Source of the DNA: CANMXU01 sp052030545
GTDB lineage: Bacteria > Pseudomonadota > Gammaproteobacteria > Enterobacterales > Alteromonadaceae
Assembly: GCF_052030545.1 (NCBI RefSeq)
Contig: NZ_JBPDIH010000002.1
Span: 62,001-126,000 of the forward strand
DNA length: 64,000 nt
Reading direction: 5' to 3'
Position 1 is the first letter of the stretch. The number at the start of each line of letters is the position of its first letter. Shown piece after piece: positions 18,301 to 26,140 of the stretch. Made by a program: the position numbers and the translations under genes. Under the pieces are notes generated by a model. The model did not search any database. It worked only from the letters and a program-made list of their open reading frames with translations, and was not told the DNA's origin.

Positions 18301-18473
18301 ACCACTTGTGCGCTAGCACCAGGGTATACAGCAGTAATTTGCACTTGTGGCGGGGTAATTTCCGGATACATATTCACCGGTAACAATAGCATGGCAATTA
18401 AACCCGCAAGCGTGATCACAATCGAGATCACAAAGGCAAACTTGGGCCTTTCAATAAAGGTTTTACTGATCAT
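15369..18473 (-). CDS. RND efflux pump, inner membrane transporter (HAE-1/AcrB type)
   Basis: A 1034-residue proton-driven multidrug transporter of AcrB/MexB size. The paired aspartates of TM4 needed for proton relay are in AIGIVVDDAIIVIENVER, and the TM10 lysine is in LLIGLSTKTAILIVEF. Two large periplasmic domains separate the membrane halves in the usual order. It starts 9 bp after the adaptor gene, so both form one operon. No TolC-like outer membrane factor and no TetR-type regulator lie beside it, so the pump probably uses a TolC encoded elsewhere. Substrates cannot be predicted. Confidence 0.94.
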   Translation of the reverse strand: MISKTFIERPKFAFVISIVITLAGLIAMLLLPVNMYPEITPPQVQITAVYPGASAQVVEESVIRPIEEQINGVEDMMYIESSASNNGAATITVYFKVGTDSDMAQVNVQNRVSLANSSLPTEVTRQGVVVKKQSSSMLLGVNLFSEQESIDQLFLSNYATNYLVDPISRIKGVASATVMGEMTYSMRAWLRPDRMSSLNVTVAEVQQALQEQNMIVAAGKLGASPAQPNQQFEYSIQARGRLKTAEEFGQTIIRARKNGNFVRLSDVARLELGAADYSTQARLNGNQTAFLVVYQLPDANATEVARLVKEEMEVLASRFPDGLEYVIPYDTTEFIYRSIEEVKVTLFQAVGLVILVVFLFLQNWRATIIPSLAIPVSLVGTFAFMILMGYSINTITLFGLVLAIGIVVDDAIIVIENVERILKEEKLPIKEAVTKAMEQVSGPIIATTLVLLAVFVPVAFMPGITGELYKQFSVTISFAVLISSLNALTLSPALCSVLLSEKNMKPIKWLSPFERGITKLTGGYTNSVQFLLKRVGRVGLLVVVIFAATGWLSSNVPTAFVPGEDQGYLFVDVQLPDAASANRTEAVMEKITPLILDDPAVTDLITVSGFSLLGGAGSNNALAIIMLKDWEERTTDELGLRQVIGRLMGQLWSLPDAQIMVFNPPPIPGLGNSAGFEYKLQDSEGRDPAVLAQVMNGLIFEANQRPELSQVFSTFRASVPQYFLDVDRNKAKAQGVALSDIFATLQAQLGSMYINDFSQFGRTYRVTIQAESEFRKDPSDLRHYFVKNADGDMVPLTTLAKLEPILGPTTINHFNLYRSASITGQGAAGYSSGQAIAVMEELSQQLPQGYIFEWSGQSKQELEAGNLAPILFGLAIIFVYLFLVAQYESWSIPFSVIAAVPLAIFGAMLALYTVGMANNIYAQVGLVLLIGLSTKTAILIVEFAMEQRAAGATIFEAALNAAKMRFRAVLMTALSFVLGVLPLVFATGAGAGSRVSLGLTVLAGMLAATIFGTILVPYFYMIVQSMREKIKGAA

Positions 18474-18482
18474 AATTAACCC

Positions 18483-19685
18483 TTAATTTGCTTGAATATC
18501 AGAAATAGTACCCGTTGTTGGGTCAATCGTTTTTTCAACTGGGTTAACTTTTGAGCCTGAGCGCACTTTTTGCAGCCCTTCAACCACAACTTTCTCGCCT
18601 TCGTTTAAGCCAGAGTTAACAATCCACATGGCATTCATTCTGCGGCCTAAAACAACATGGCGTTGCGATACAGTATTGTTTTCATCCAGTACTAGCACAA
18701 ATTTACCTTGTTGGTTTTCTTGCACTGCTGCTTGTGGAATTAACGCTAATGATTGCTTAACGCGCCCTTCAACAATTAAATTAACAAAAAGGCCCGGTAA
18801 AATAACTTTTTCAGGGTTAGCAAATACCGCGCGAAGCTCAACCGTACCCATGCCTTGGTCAATCTTAGTATCGGCAAAGTTTAACAGGCCTTGTTCGGGG
18901 TAATTGGTGTTGTTAGGTAAACGCAGGGTAATGTCGATAGGTACATTTTTCGGATCGCGTACCTTATGGTGCTTTTGTAGATGAGTAATATAGTCACTTT
19001 CTTCTACTTGAAAGTTCACATAAATCGGGTCGGTTACGATTAATGTCGCTAATGGCTCACTATTAGGGCCAACAAAGTTGCCAATATCGTAATTTACCTT
19101 GCCGATAGCACCGCTAAATGGCGCATGAATTTTGGTATAGCTTAAATTAAGCTCTGCTTTTTCAAGCGCAGCTTCTGCGGCATTAACCCCTGCCATCGCT
19201 TGTGACTTTTCTGTAGTTAAGCGGTCATAATCAGACTGAGAAATATAGCCTTGGTCAATTAATTCATCAGCTCGCTTTAAGTTACGAATGGCATTGCCTT
19301 GCGCTGATAACTTACTGTTTAAATCAGCTTTGGCTTGCGTAAGCGAAGCTTCATAGGCAGCTGGGTCAATTTGTAACAATAATTGTCCTTTTTCAACCTT
19401 CATGCCTTCACGAAAGTGTCTTTCAATTAACTCACCTTCAACACGCGCTCTAAGGTTAGCTTCTTTTGACGCTTCCGTGCGGGCAACAAACTCTTTATAT
19501 TGACCAACTTCAACATTACTGACGGCATACACAGAAACCGCAGGCGCTGGTGCTGCAACTTGCGCTTGTTCTGGCTGGCCACAACCAGCTAGCGTGAATA
19601 AGGCAAGACTACAGGCGAAGAATTTAAGCGTGCTAACGTGTCTTGATTGACGAAATAACAATTGAAAAGAATGATATAACGGCAT
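18483..19685 (-). CDS. RND efflux pump periplasmic adaptor (MFP) lipoprotein
   Basis: A 400-residue membrane fusion protein. The N-terminal signal with lipobox LFTLAGCGQ predicts lipidation and anchoring in the inner membrane. A barrel-sandwich (lipoyl-like) domain around NLRARVEGELIERHFREGM is followed by an alpha-hairpin and a beta-barrel. It links the inner membrane pump encoded immediately downstream to an outer membrane channel. The annotated ATG at 19685 places about 32 residues before the lipid cysteine, somewhat long but acceptable. Confidence 0.92.
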   Translation of the reverse strand: MPLYHSFQLLFRQSRHVSTLKFFACSLALFTLAGCGQPEQAQVAAPAPAVSVYAVSNVEVGQYKEFVARTEASKEANLRARVEGELIERHFREGMKVEKGQLLLQIDPAAYEASLTQAKADLNSKLSAQGNAIRNLKRADELIDQGYISQSDYDRLTTEKSQAMAGVNAAEAALEKAELNLSYTKIHAPFSGAIGKVNYDIGNFVGPNSEPLATLIVTDPIYVNFQVEESDYITHLQKHHKVRDPKNVPIDITLRLPNNTNYPEQGLLNFADTKIDQGMGTVELRAVFANPEKVILPGLFVNLIVEGRVKQSLALIPQAAVQENQQGKFVLVLDENNTVSQRHVVLGRRMNAMWIVNSGLNEGEKVVVEGLQKVRSGSKVNPVEKTIDPTTGTISDIQAN

Positions 19686-19914
19686 ATAAGGTTAATCCTT
19701 GTTAATGAAATGTCACAAACTGTTTTAGCAATTATTGCACAACCCTTGTTAAATTCCGCTTGTTTTTTATCAACAAGATAAGAAAAACTGTTTAAGCGGG
19801 AATTTATTCCTAAATTCCTCTTAATGCTTGTAAAGTTTAACCTTGATCCCAATCTACATTATTAATTAGGACAAACGATCCACAGTTAACTTTTGACGGC
19901 TTAAAACACTGCTT

Positions 19915-20649
19915 ATGAGAAACCCTAGAATTTATCAAAATACCCCGTTAGCGACAGGGCAAACCATAACGCTAGACGATGACGCTTTTGGCCATGCAGT
20001 GCGGGTATTACGATTAAAAAATGACGATCTGATCACGGTATTTAACGGTCAATCAGCGCACGAATATAGCGCAAAGCTCACTAATGTCAGTAAAAAAAGT
20101 GCGCAAATGATGATTTTAGATGTCGCTGAGAAAAACGTAGAATCACCGCTAAACATTCATTTAGGTCAAGGCATATCGCGTGGTGATAGAATGGACTTTA
20201 CCCTACAAAAATCGGTAGAGTTAGGCGTAAATACCATAACACCACTGTTTACCGAGCGCTGCGGCGTAAAGCTTAATAAAGAGCGTTTAGCCAAAAAAGT
20301 CGAACAGTGGCAAAAAATTGTTATCAGCGCCTGTGAGCAATCAGGGCGCTGTATCGTGCCAGTGGTAAACGAGCCGGTATTATTGACACAATGGCTTGAA
20401 CAACAAACCAGTGCATTGAAATTAAATTTACACCCCAAGGCATCACATTCTATTATGTCATTGCCGATTGAAAATCAGCGAGTAAGATTACTTGTTGGTC
20501 CTGAAGGCGGTTTAAGCGACGACGAAATTACGCTTGCAAACGATGCTGACTTTCAAGATGTATTGCTCGGCCCACGTGTATTGAGAACCGAAACCGCCGC
20601 ATTAACGGCTATTACCGCATTACAGTGTCGATACGGCGATTTAGCTTAA
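19915..20649 (+). CDS. rsmE: 16S rRNA (uracil-1498-N3)-methyltransferase
   Basis: A 244-residue SPOUT methyltransferase that modifies U1498 of 16S rRNA. A PUA-like N-terminal part (HAVRVLRLKNDDLITVFNG) precedes the knotted C-terminal domain with LLVGPEGGLSDDEI and LGPRVLRTETAALTAI, which bind SAM. It lies 30 bp upstream of gshB, as in E. coli. Normal length and intact motifs. Confidence 0.96.
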   Translation: MRNPRIYQNTPLATGQTITLDDDAFGHAVRVLRLKNDDLITVFNGQSAHEYSAKLTNVSKKSAQMMILDVAEKNVESPLNIHLGQGISRGDRMDFTLQKSVELGVNTITPLFTERCGVKLNKERLAKKVEQWQKIVISACEQSGRCIVPVVNEPVLLTQWLEQQTSALKLNLHPKASHSIMSLPIENQRVRLLVGPEGGLSDDEITLANDADFQDVLLGPRVLRTETAALTAITALQCRYGDLA

Positions 20650-20679
20650 TCACAACATTTATAAAATTAAGGTATTGAA

Positions 20680-21630
20680 ATGACAATTAAACTTGGCGTA
20701 GTGATGGATCCCATCTCAGCGGTTAATATCAAAAAAGATTCTTCAATGGCAATGATGTTAGAAGCGCAAAAACGTGGCTACCAACTTTACTACATGGAAA
20801 TGAAAGATCTTTACCTTGAACAAGGTGAATGTCGTGCCACCACAGCGCAAGTGAAAGTATTTGACGATGCGACAAAATGGTACGAGCTTGGCGACGCTGA
20901 AGATATTGCTGTTTCAGAACTCGATGCGGTATTAATGCGTAAAGATCCCCCGTTTGATACTGAATTTATTTACGCCACTTACATGCTAGAGCGTGCAGAA
21001 GTTGCTGGCACCTTAATTGTCAATAAGCCACAAAGCCTACGCGATTGTAACGAGAAATTATTCACCGCATGGTTTCCAGAACTAACGCCAAAAACCTTAG
21101 TGACACGAAACAATCAAAAAATTCGTGAATTTCATCAAGCGCTAAAAGATATCATCATCAAGCCACTTGACGGCATGGGCGGTTCATCAATTTTCCGCAT
21201 TGGCGAAAACGACCCTAACGTTGGCGTAATTTTAGAAACCTTAACCAATCATGGCGAACAATATGCCATGGTACAAGAATACATGCCTGCCATTAGTGAT
21301 GGTGACAAACGCATCTTAATCGTTAATGGCGAACCTATGCCGTATTGCTTGGCGCGTATTCCTGCCAGCGGTGAAACTCGCGGCAATTTAGCAGCCGGCG
21401 GTAGAGGTGAAGCAAGACCACTAAGTGCCAGTGATAAATTAATTGCTGAAACAATTGCACCAGAATTGAAAAAACGTGGTCTATACTTTGTAGGATTAGA
21501 TGTAATTGGTGACAGAGTTACCGAAATAAACGTCACTAGCCCTACCTGTATTAGAGAAATAGAAGCGGCCTATCCGATTAACATTAGCGGTAAGTTAATG
21601 GACGCTATTGAAGAAGCCGTTGGAAAATAA
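20680..21630 (+). CDS. gshB: Glutathione synthetase
   Basis: A 316-residue ATP-grasp enzyme that adds glycine to gamma-glutamylcysteine. The ATP-grasp glycine-rich loop is DGMGGSSIFRI, and the metal-binding end EINVTSPTCIREIE is conserved. It completes glutathione synthesis with gshA at 51.4-52.9 kb. In E. coli yqgE follows closely; here a 262-bp MITE is inserted 13 bp after the stop codon, separating gshB from yqgE-ruvX. Confidence 0.97.
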   Translation: MTIKLGVVMDPISAVNIKKDSSMAMMLEAQKRGYQLYYMEMKDLYLEQGECRATTAQVKVFDDATKWYELGDAEDIAVSELDAVLMRKDPPFDTEFIYATYMLERAEVAGTLIVNKPQSLRDCNEKLFTAWFPELTPKTLVTRNNQKIREFHQALKDIIIKPLDGMGGSSIFRIGENDPNVGVILETLTNHGEQYAMVQEYMPAISDGDKRILIVNGEPMPYCLARIPASGETRGNLAAGGRGEARPLSASDKLIAETIAPELKKRGLYFVGLDVIGDRVTEINVTSPTCIREIEAAYPINISGKLMDAIEEAVGK

Positions 21631-21643
21631 TCGACAAACTCTA

Positions 21644-21905
21644 GGGTCTGTTGATCTTTCGAGGTTAAATTTTGTTCAACGTAAACGCTTTTTGTTCAAG
21701 ACGTGAACAACACAGCATGGTTGTTCCATGTAATTTGTGAACAACGATGAAGAAATAGCGTTTAGTTGAACCCCAAGGGCAGCGTTTCTAGGCATTTATA
21801 CATCATTATTGCGCTTTCATGTGGAATAACCACATAGCAATCACAATGCTTTGTCTAAATACCTATAAACTGCTGCAAAAAAAAACACGAAGGATCAACA
21901 GCCCC
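21644..21905 (+). mobile_element. 262-bp MITE-like element, copy 1 (gshB-yqgE gap)
   Basis: Non-coding element bounded by roughly 20-bp imperfect terminal inverted repeats (GGGTCTGTTGATCTTTCG left, CGAAGGATCAACAGCCCC right), with TA on both sides (21642-21643 and 21906-21907). Inside are two large inverted-repeat modules. The first, 21674-21771, has GTTCAAC/GTTGAAC arms and a CATGG/CCATG tip. The second, 21779-21876, has GCAGCGTTT/AAACTGCTGC-like arms and an ATGTGG/CCACAT tip. About 97 % identical by eye to copy 2 at 38038-38299. No transposase is encoded, so it must be moved in trans. Confidence 0.85.
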
Positions 21906-21927
21906 TAACCAAATAAGAGGTGGTATT

Positions 21928-22482
21928 ATGGAAAGCTTAGAAAATCAGTTATTGATCGCTATGCCGTCACTTGATGACTCTTTCTTTAATAAAACAGTGA
22001 CATACATTTGCGAGCATAACGACCAAGGCGCAATGGGTTTGATCATTAATGCTCCGGTAAATTTAACCTTGAGCGAGTTATTATCGCAAATTAATGACGA
22101 ACTTGAACAAGTGCCTTCACTTGAGCAACTCGTGCTAACAGGCGGTCCTGTCTCTCAAGACAGAGGTTTTGTACTGCATAGTCCGCAAAAAGGCTGGCGT
22201 AGTTCATTAGCGCTAAGTAATGATGTGATGATCACCACTTCTAAAGATATTTTAATGGCGCTTGGCACCGACGATGCACCAGAAAAATTTTTGGTGACGT
22301 TAGGATATGCTGGCTGGGGTCCGGGGCAACTCGAACAAGAAATTCAAGAAAATTCTTGGTTAACAACCCCTGCAGATGAAACCATTTTATTTGATACCCC
22401 CATTGAGCAACGCTGGCAAAAAGCGACCGAGAAACTCGGCTTTGATCTTGCTCATTTATCCCCTGATGTTGGACACGCTTAA
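21928..22482 (+). CDS. yqgE: YqgE/AlgH family protein (UPF0301)
   Basis: A 184-residue UPF0301 protein starting MESLENQLLIAMPSLDDSFF, with the conserved LTGGPVSQDRGFVLH block and LGYAGWGPGQLEQE. The function is not firmly established in the family. The ATG at 21928 follows AGAGGTGG, which lies immediately outside the MITE right end, so its transcription now has to cross or start within the element. It overlaps ruvX by one base (TAATG), implying coupled translation. Confidence 0.93.
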   Translation: MESLENQLLIAMPSLDDSFFNKTVTYICEHNDQGAMGLIINAPVNLTLSELLSQINDELEQVPSLEQLVLTGGPVSQDRGFVLHSPQKGWRSSLALSNDVMITTSKDILMALGTDDAPEKFLVTLGYAGWGPGQLEQEIQENSWLTTPADETILFDTPIEQRWQKATEKLGFDLAHLSPDVGHA

Positions 22483-22937
22483 TGTCACAAACTAAATCGT
22501 CTAAAGGCAAAGCCATTGGTGAGAGAACGCTGATCGGTTTTGACTTTGGCAAAAAATATATTGGTGTTGCTGTTGGCCAAGAAATTACTGGCAGCGCTTC
22601 ACCACTTGGTTCGATTAAAGCCACCAATGGCATTCCCAACTGGCCGCAACTAGAAGCTTATTTAAACGAATGGCAACCTGATTTAGTGGTTGTTGGTTTA
22701 CCACTAAACATGGATGGCAGCGAACAGCAACTCACCTTAGATGCGAAAAAATTTGGTAATCGTGTTGCTGGCCGTTTAGGCGTAAAAGTGGAATTTCAAG
22801 ACGAACGCTTAACCACCGCCGATGCCAAAGAGCAACTTTTTTCACGCGGCGGTTACCGTAATTTGAAAAAAGATAATATTGACGCCGAATCAGCCAAGCT
22901 GATTTTAGAAAGCTATTTTGAAGCGAGTTATCAGTAA
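22482..22937 (+). CDS. ruvX: Putative pre-16S rRNA nuclease / Holliday junction resolvase-like YqgF
   Basis: A 151-residue RNase H-like protein. The catalytic aspartate lies in IGFDFGKKYIGVAVG, and further acidic residues are in DERLTTADAK and NIDAESAKLIL. E. coli YqgF matures the 16S rRNA 5' end. The start overlaps the yqgE stop codon. The TAA stop (22935-22937) lies inside the first unit of a 7-bp tandem array. Confidence 0.95.
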   Translation: MSQTKSSKGKAIGERTLIGFDFGKKYIGVAVGQEITGSASPLGSIKATNGIPNWPQLEAYLNEWQPDLVVVGLPLNMDGSEQQLTLDAKKFGNRVAGRLGVKVEFQDERLTTADAKEQLFSRGGYRNLKKDNIDAESAKLILESYFEASYQ

Positions 22938-22986
22938 GCGGTAAGCGGTAAGCGGTAAGCGGTAAGCGGTAAGCGGTAAGCGGTAA
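22934..22986 (+). repeat. Exact 7-bp tandem array (GTAAGCG, 7.6 copies) at the ruvX stop
   Basis: Seven exact GTAAGCG copies plus GTAA. The first unit contains the ruvX stop codon. In the phase used for the other arrays the unit is GGTAAGC on the sense strand, which fits NNNAAGY, so it appears to be a young homogeneous member of the same heptad family. Confidence 0.95.
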
Positions 22987-23005
22987 AAATTTTAACGATT
23001 AAACA

Positions 23006-23039
23006 AAAAATGGCAAGTCCTTTAAGACTTGCCATTTTT
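23006..23039. terminator. Bidirectional terminator between ruvX and pilU
   Basis: AAAAATGGCAAGTC and GACTTGCCATTTTT form a perfect 14-bp stem around CTTTAA. A-runs and T-runs on either side let it stop transcripts from both strands. It sits exactly between the ruvX heptad array and the pilU heptad array. Confidence 0.92.
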
Positions 23040-23048
23040 ATATTTTTA

Positions 23049-23181
23049 ACTTCAAACTTGCAGCTTGCAACTTCTAGCTTTTATCTTGCAGCTTTTAACT
23101 TCTAGCTTGCTGCTTTTATCTTGCAGCTTCTAGCTTGTAACTTGTCACTTTCAGCTTTTATCTTGCAGCTTCTAGCTTTTA
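23049..23181 (-). repeat. Perfectly phased 19-unit heptad array after pilU stop
   Basis: Nineteen uninterrupted 7-bp units (133 bp), almost all RCTTNNN on the plus strand, with three TCTTGCA variants. The sense-strand form is NNNAAGY. The last unit, GCTTTTA, ends with the pilU stop codon (TTA, 23179-23181). Confidence 0.92.
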
Positions 23182-24309
23182 TTTAAATTCGTCGTTTTCT
23201 AAACCATCTAAGGTAACACCGCTTAATGCGCCAACGCCGCCTTGATCATTACTTCTTAGTTTGATCATCAAGCGTAAATCGTTTGGAGAATCAGCATGAT
23301 GTAAGGCATCAGCATAGTTAATCAACCCTTGCTGGTACAAGTTAAACAACGCCTGATCAAAGGTTTGCATACCTTGCTCAGTGGATTTCTCCATCACCTC
23401 TTTAATGCTACCCACTTCACCTTTTTTGATCAGCTCTGAGATATAAGGCGAGTTCAGTAAAATTTCGATAGCAGCAACTCGACCATTGCCATCGCGTGTT
23501 GGCACTAATTGTTGCGCAATAATGCCACGTAAGTTCAGCGCTAAATCAAACAGCAATTTACCGTGTTGCTCAGCTGGCACTAAATGCATAATACGGTCAA
23601 TCGCTTGGTTAGCGTTATTGGCATGCAGGGTTGCAATACATAAATGGCCCGTTTCAGCAAAACTTAACGCATGCTCCATAATTTCTTGGCTACGAATTTC
23701 ACCAATTAATATAACGTCTGGCGCTTGGCGTAATGAGCTTTTCAGTGCTGCATCAAAGCTTTCAGTGTCAAGACCAACTTCACGTTGGGTGATCATGCTT
23801 TTGCCATGTTCATGAACAAATTCAACCGGATCTTCAATAGTTAATATATGTCCGCGTGCATTAGCATTTCGATAGCCAATAAGTGATGCCATCGAGGTTG
23901 ATTTACCGGTACCGGTACCACCAACAAACAGCACTAATCCGCGTTTTGACATCACCACATCTTTTAAAACCGATGGCAAACCTAAATCATCCGAGTTTGG
24001 AATTTCAGTGACAATACGACGAATTACCATGCCCGCCATATCGCGTTGCCAAAATGCAGAAACACGAAATCGGCCAATGCCGTCTATCGAAATAGCGAAG
24101 TTACATTCTTTCTCGGTGTCAAATTGCTGTTTTTGCTTGTCATTCATTGCATCGTGAACAAGGGCAAGCGACTGCTCTGGCGTTAGAATTTGTGCATCTA
24201 TCGCCTGAAGTTCACCGTTAATTTTGGCACTTACCGCCAGCTTTGCGGTAACAAACATATCTGATGCATCTTTTTGCACCATAGTGTCTAACAGTTGATG
24301 AAAATTCAT
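23179..24309 (-). CDS. pilU: Type IV pilus retraction ATPase accessory protein PilU
   Basis: A 376-residue PilT-like secretion ATPase. Walker A is GGTGTGKSTS, the Asp box region is LTIEDPVEFVHEHGKS, and the His box is TGHLCIATLHANNANQAIDR. PilU works with PilT in pilus retraction. It lies 32 bp downstream of pilT on the same strand. The call is PilU because of its order after PilT and its divergent C-terminal tail. Its stop codon forms the end of a heptad array unit. Confidence 0.93.
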   Translation of the reverse strand: MNFHQLLDTMVQKDASDMFVTAKLAVSAKINGELQAIDAQILTPEQSLALVHDAMNDKQKQQFDTEKECNFAISIDGIGRFRVSAFWQRDMAGMVIRRIVTEIPNSDDLGLPSVLKDVVMSKRGLVLFVGGTGTGKSTSMASLIGYRNANARGHILTIEDPVEFVHEHGKSMITQREVGLDTESFDAALKSSLRQAPDVILIGEIRSQEIMEHALSFAETGHLCIATLHANNANQAIDRIMHLVPAEQHGKLLFDLALNLRGIIAQQLVPTRDGNGRVAAIEILLNSPYISELIKKGEVGSIKEVMEKSTEQGMQTFDQALFNLYQQGLINYADALHHADSPNDLRLMIKLRSNDQGGVGALSGVTLDGLENDEFK

Positions 24310-24341
24310 GTTATTTCCTTAAATCTTACTGCAACGGCAAA

Positions 24342-25385
24342 TTAAAAACTTTTAAATTGATTTTTATCAGACGCTTTATCCATCGCATCTTGTTTAGTGA
24401 TCATGCCGCGATTGACTAAGTTCTGTAAACATTGATCCATGGTTTGCATGCCGTGCGACATACCGGTTTGAATGGCTGAATACATTTGCGCAATTTTATC
24501 TTCACGAATCAGGTTACGAATTGCCGGTACGCCGATCATGATCTCGTGTGCAGCAACGCGGCCACCGCCCACTTTTTTCACTAAGGTTTGTGAAATTACC
24601 GCGCGGAGCGACTCTGATAGCATCGAGCGAACCATAGATTTTTCTTCCGCTGGGAATACATCAATAATACGGTCAATGGTTTTAGGTGCAGAAGTGGTAT
24701 GTAGCGTACCAAAGACTAAATGACCAGTTTCAGCAGCGGTCATGGCAAGGCGAATAGTTTCTAAATCACGCATCTCACCGACTAGAATAACATCGGGATC
24801 TTCACGAAGCGCCGAACGCAATGCGTTATTAAAACTTAAGGTATCGCGATGCACTTCTCGTTGGTTAATCAAACACATTTTATTTTCGTGCACAAATTCG
24901 ATCGGATCTTCAATGGTTAAAATATGGTGATATTTATTGGAGTTAATATAGTCAACCATCGCTGCGAGTGTGGTTGATTTACCCGAGCCGGTTGGCCCTG
25001 TCACTAACACTAAACCACGTGGGGTGTCGGAAATATCACGAAAGCTGTCAGGACAGCCTAAGTCGTCAAGTGATAAAATTTTGCTAGGAATGGTACGAAA
25101 TACCGCTGAAGGACCACGGTTTTGGTTAAAAGCATTTACCCTGAAACGTGCTAGGTTTGGTACTTCAAATGAGAAATCCACTTCGAGATTTTCTTCATAT
25201 TCTTTGCGCTGACGGTCATTCATAATGTCATAAACTAGCGCGTTAACGTCTTTAGCATCAAAGGCGGGTATGTTAAGCTTGCGCACATCGCCATCTACAC
25301 GAATTGAAGGTGGAACACCGGTTGATAAATGTAAGTCAGATGCATTATTTTGCACACTAAACGCTAATAATTCGGTAATATCCAT
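24342..25385 (-). CDS. pilT: Type IV pilus twitching motility ATPase PilT
   Basis: A 347-residue hexameric ATPase that powers pilus retraction. Walker A is GPTGSGKSTT, the Walker B region is LREDPDVILVGEMRDLETI, and the PilT AIRNLIRE motif is present in VPAIRNLIREDKI. It is divergent from yggS and upstream of pilU, the common gammaproteobacterial arrangement. It works with the minor pilin operon at the right of the window. Confidence 0.96.
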   Translation of the reverse strand: MDITELLAFSVQNNASDLHLSTGVPPSIRVDGDVRKLNIPAFDAKDVNALVYDIMNDRQRKEYEENLEVDFSFEVPNLARFRVNAFNQNRGPSAVFRTIPSKILSLDDLGCPDSFRDISDTPRGLVLVTGPTGSGKSTTLAAMVDYINSNKYHHILTIEDPIEFVHENKMCLINQREVHRDTLSFNNALRSALREDPDVILVGEMRDLETIRLAMTAAETGHLVFGTLHTTSAPKTIDRIIDVFPAEEKSMVRSMLSESLRAVISQTLVKKVGGGRVAAHEIMIGVPAIRNLIREDKIAQMYSAIQTGMSHGMQTMDQCLQNLVNRGMITKQDAMDKASDKNQFKSF

Positions 25386-25444
25386 ACAAACCTCTTAATC
25401 AAATATAGTGAATCAGGCTATTGAGCCTTCAGTAAGTTTAACTC

Positions 25445-26116
25445 ATGACTACTATTAAAAATAACCTCTGCCAGATAAAACAGCAAATTAACGATTATTG
25501 TCAGCAAAGCTCGCACAACAATAACGTGACTTTATTAGCAGTGAGTAAAACCAAACCAATTCAAGCCATTGAACAAGCTTATCAAGCGGGTCAAAAGGCG
25601 TTTGGTGAAAATTATGTTCAAGAATCAGTAGAAAAAATTGCCCAACTAAGCCATTTATCGGATATTAGTTGGCACTTTATCGGTCCTATTCAATCAAACA
25701 AAACTAAGCTTATTGCCCAAAATTTTAGCTGGGTACATAGTGTTGATAGAGAGAAGGTTGCGACTCGTTTAAACGAACATAGGTCAGGTCAAGATACTCC
25801 GCTAAACGTTTGTTTACAAGTGAATATTAGCGAAGAATCAACAAAGTCGGGTATCGATAAAAATGCCATTAATGACCTTGCTGATTTTGTGAACAGCTGT
25901 GAACATTTAACGTTGCGCGGCATCATGGCGATTCCCGAAAAAAATGCGCCATTAAGCACTTATCACACCATGCATGAGTTGTTTTTGTCATTAAAAGCCA
26001 AATATAGTTGTGTAGACACCTTATCGATGGGCATGTCGGGCGACATGCAAAATGCTATTTTATCAGGCTCTACCATGGTCAGAGTTGGTAGCGCTATTTT
26101 TGGTGCGCGAAATTAA
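25445..26116 (+). CDS. yggS: PLP homeostasis protein, YggS family
   Basis: A 223-residue single-domain PLP-binding protein. The PLP lysine is in LLAVSKTKP, and the family blocks FGENYVQE, WHFIGPIQSNK and LSMGMSGDM are present. It buffers free pyridoxal phosphate and has no known catalytic activity. It heads yggS-proC-yggT and is divergent from pilT. Confidence 0.95.
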   Translation: MTTIKNNLCQIKQQINDYCQQSSHNNNVTLLAVSKTKPIQAIEQAYQAGQKAFGENYVQESVEKIAQLSHLSDISWHFIGPIQSNKTKLIAQNFSWVHSVDREKVATRLNEHRSGQDTPLNVCLQVNISEESTKSGIDKNAINDLADFVNSCEHLTLRGIMAIPEKNAPLSTYHTMHELFLSLKAKYSCVDTLSMGMSGDMQNAILSGSTMVRVGSAIFGARN

Positions 26117-26140
26117 TACATTATCATACACAGGAAAGTT

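Noticed and set aside
15369..19685. Complete tripartite efflux operon
   Set aside because: Only adaptor and pump are present; no outer membrane factor gene was found on either side.
22934..23181. CRISPR-like array
   Set aside because: Units are 7 bp without spacers and there are no cas genes; it is a tandem heptad repeat.
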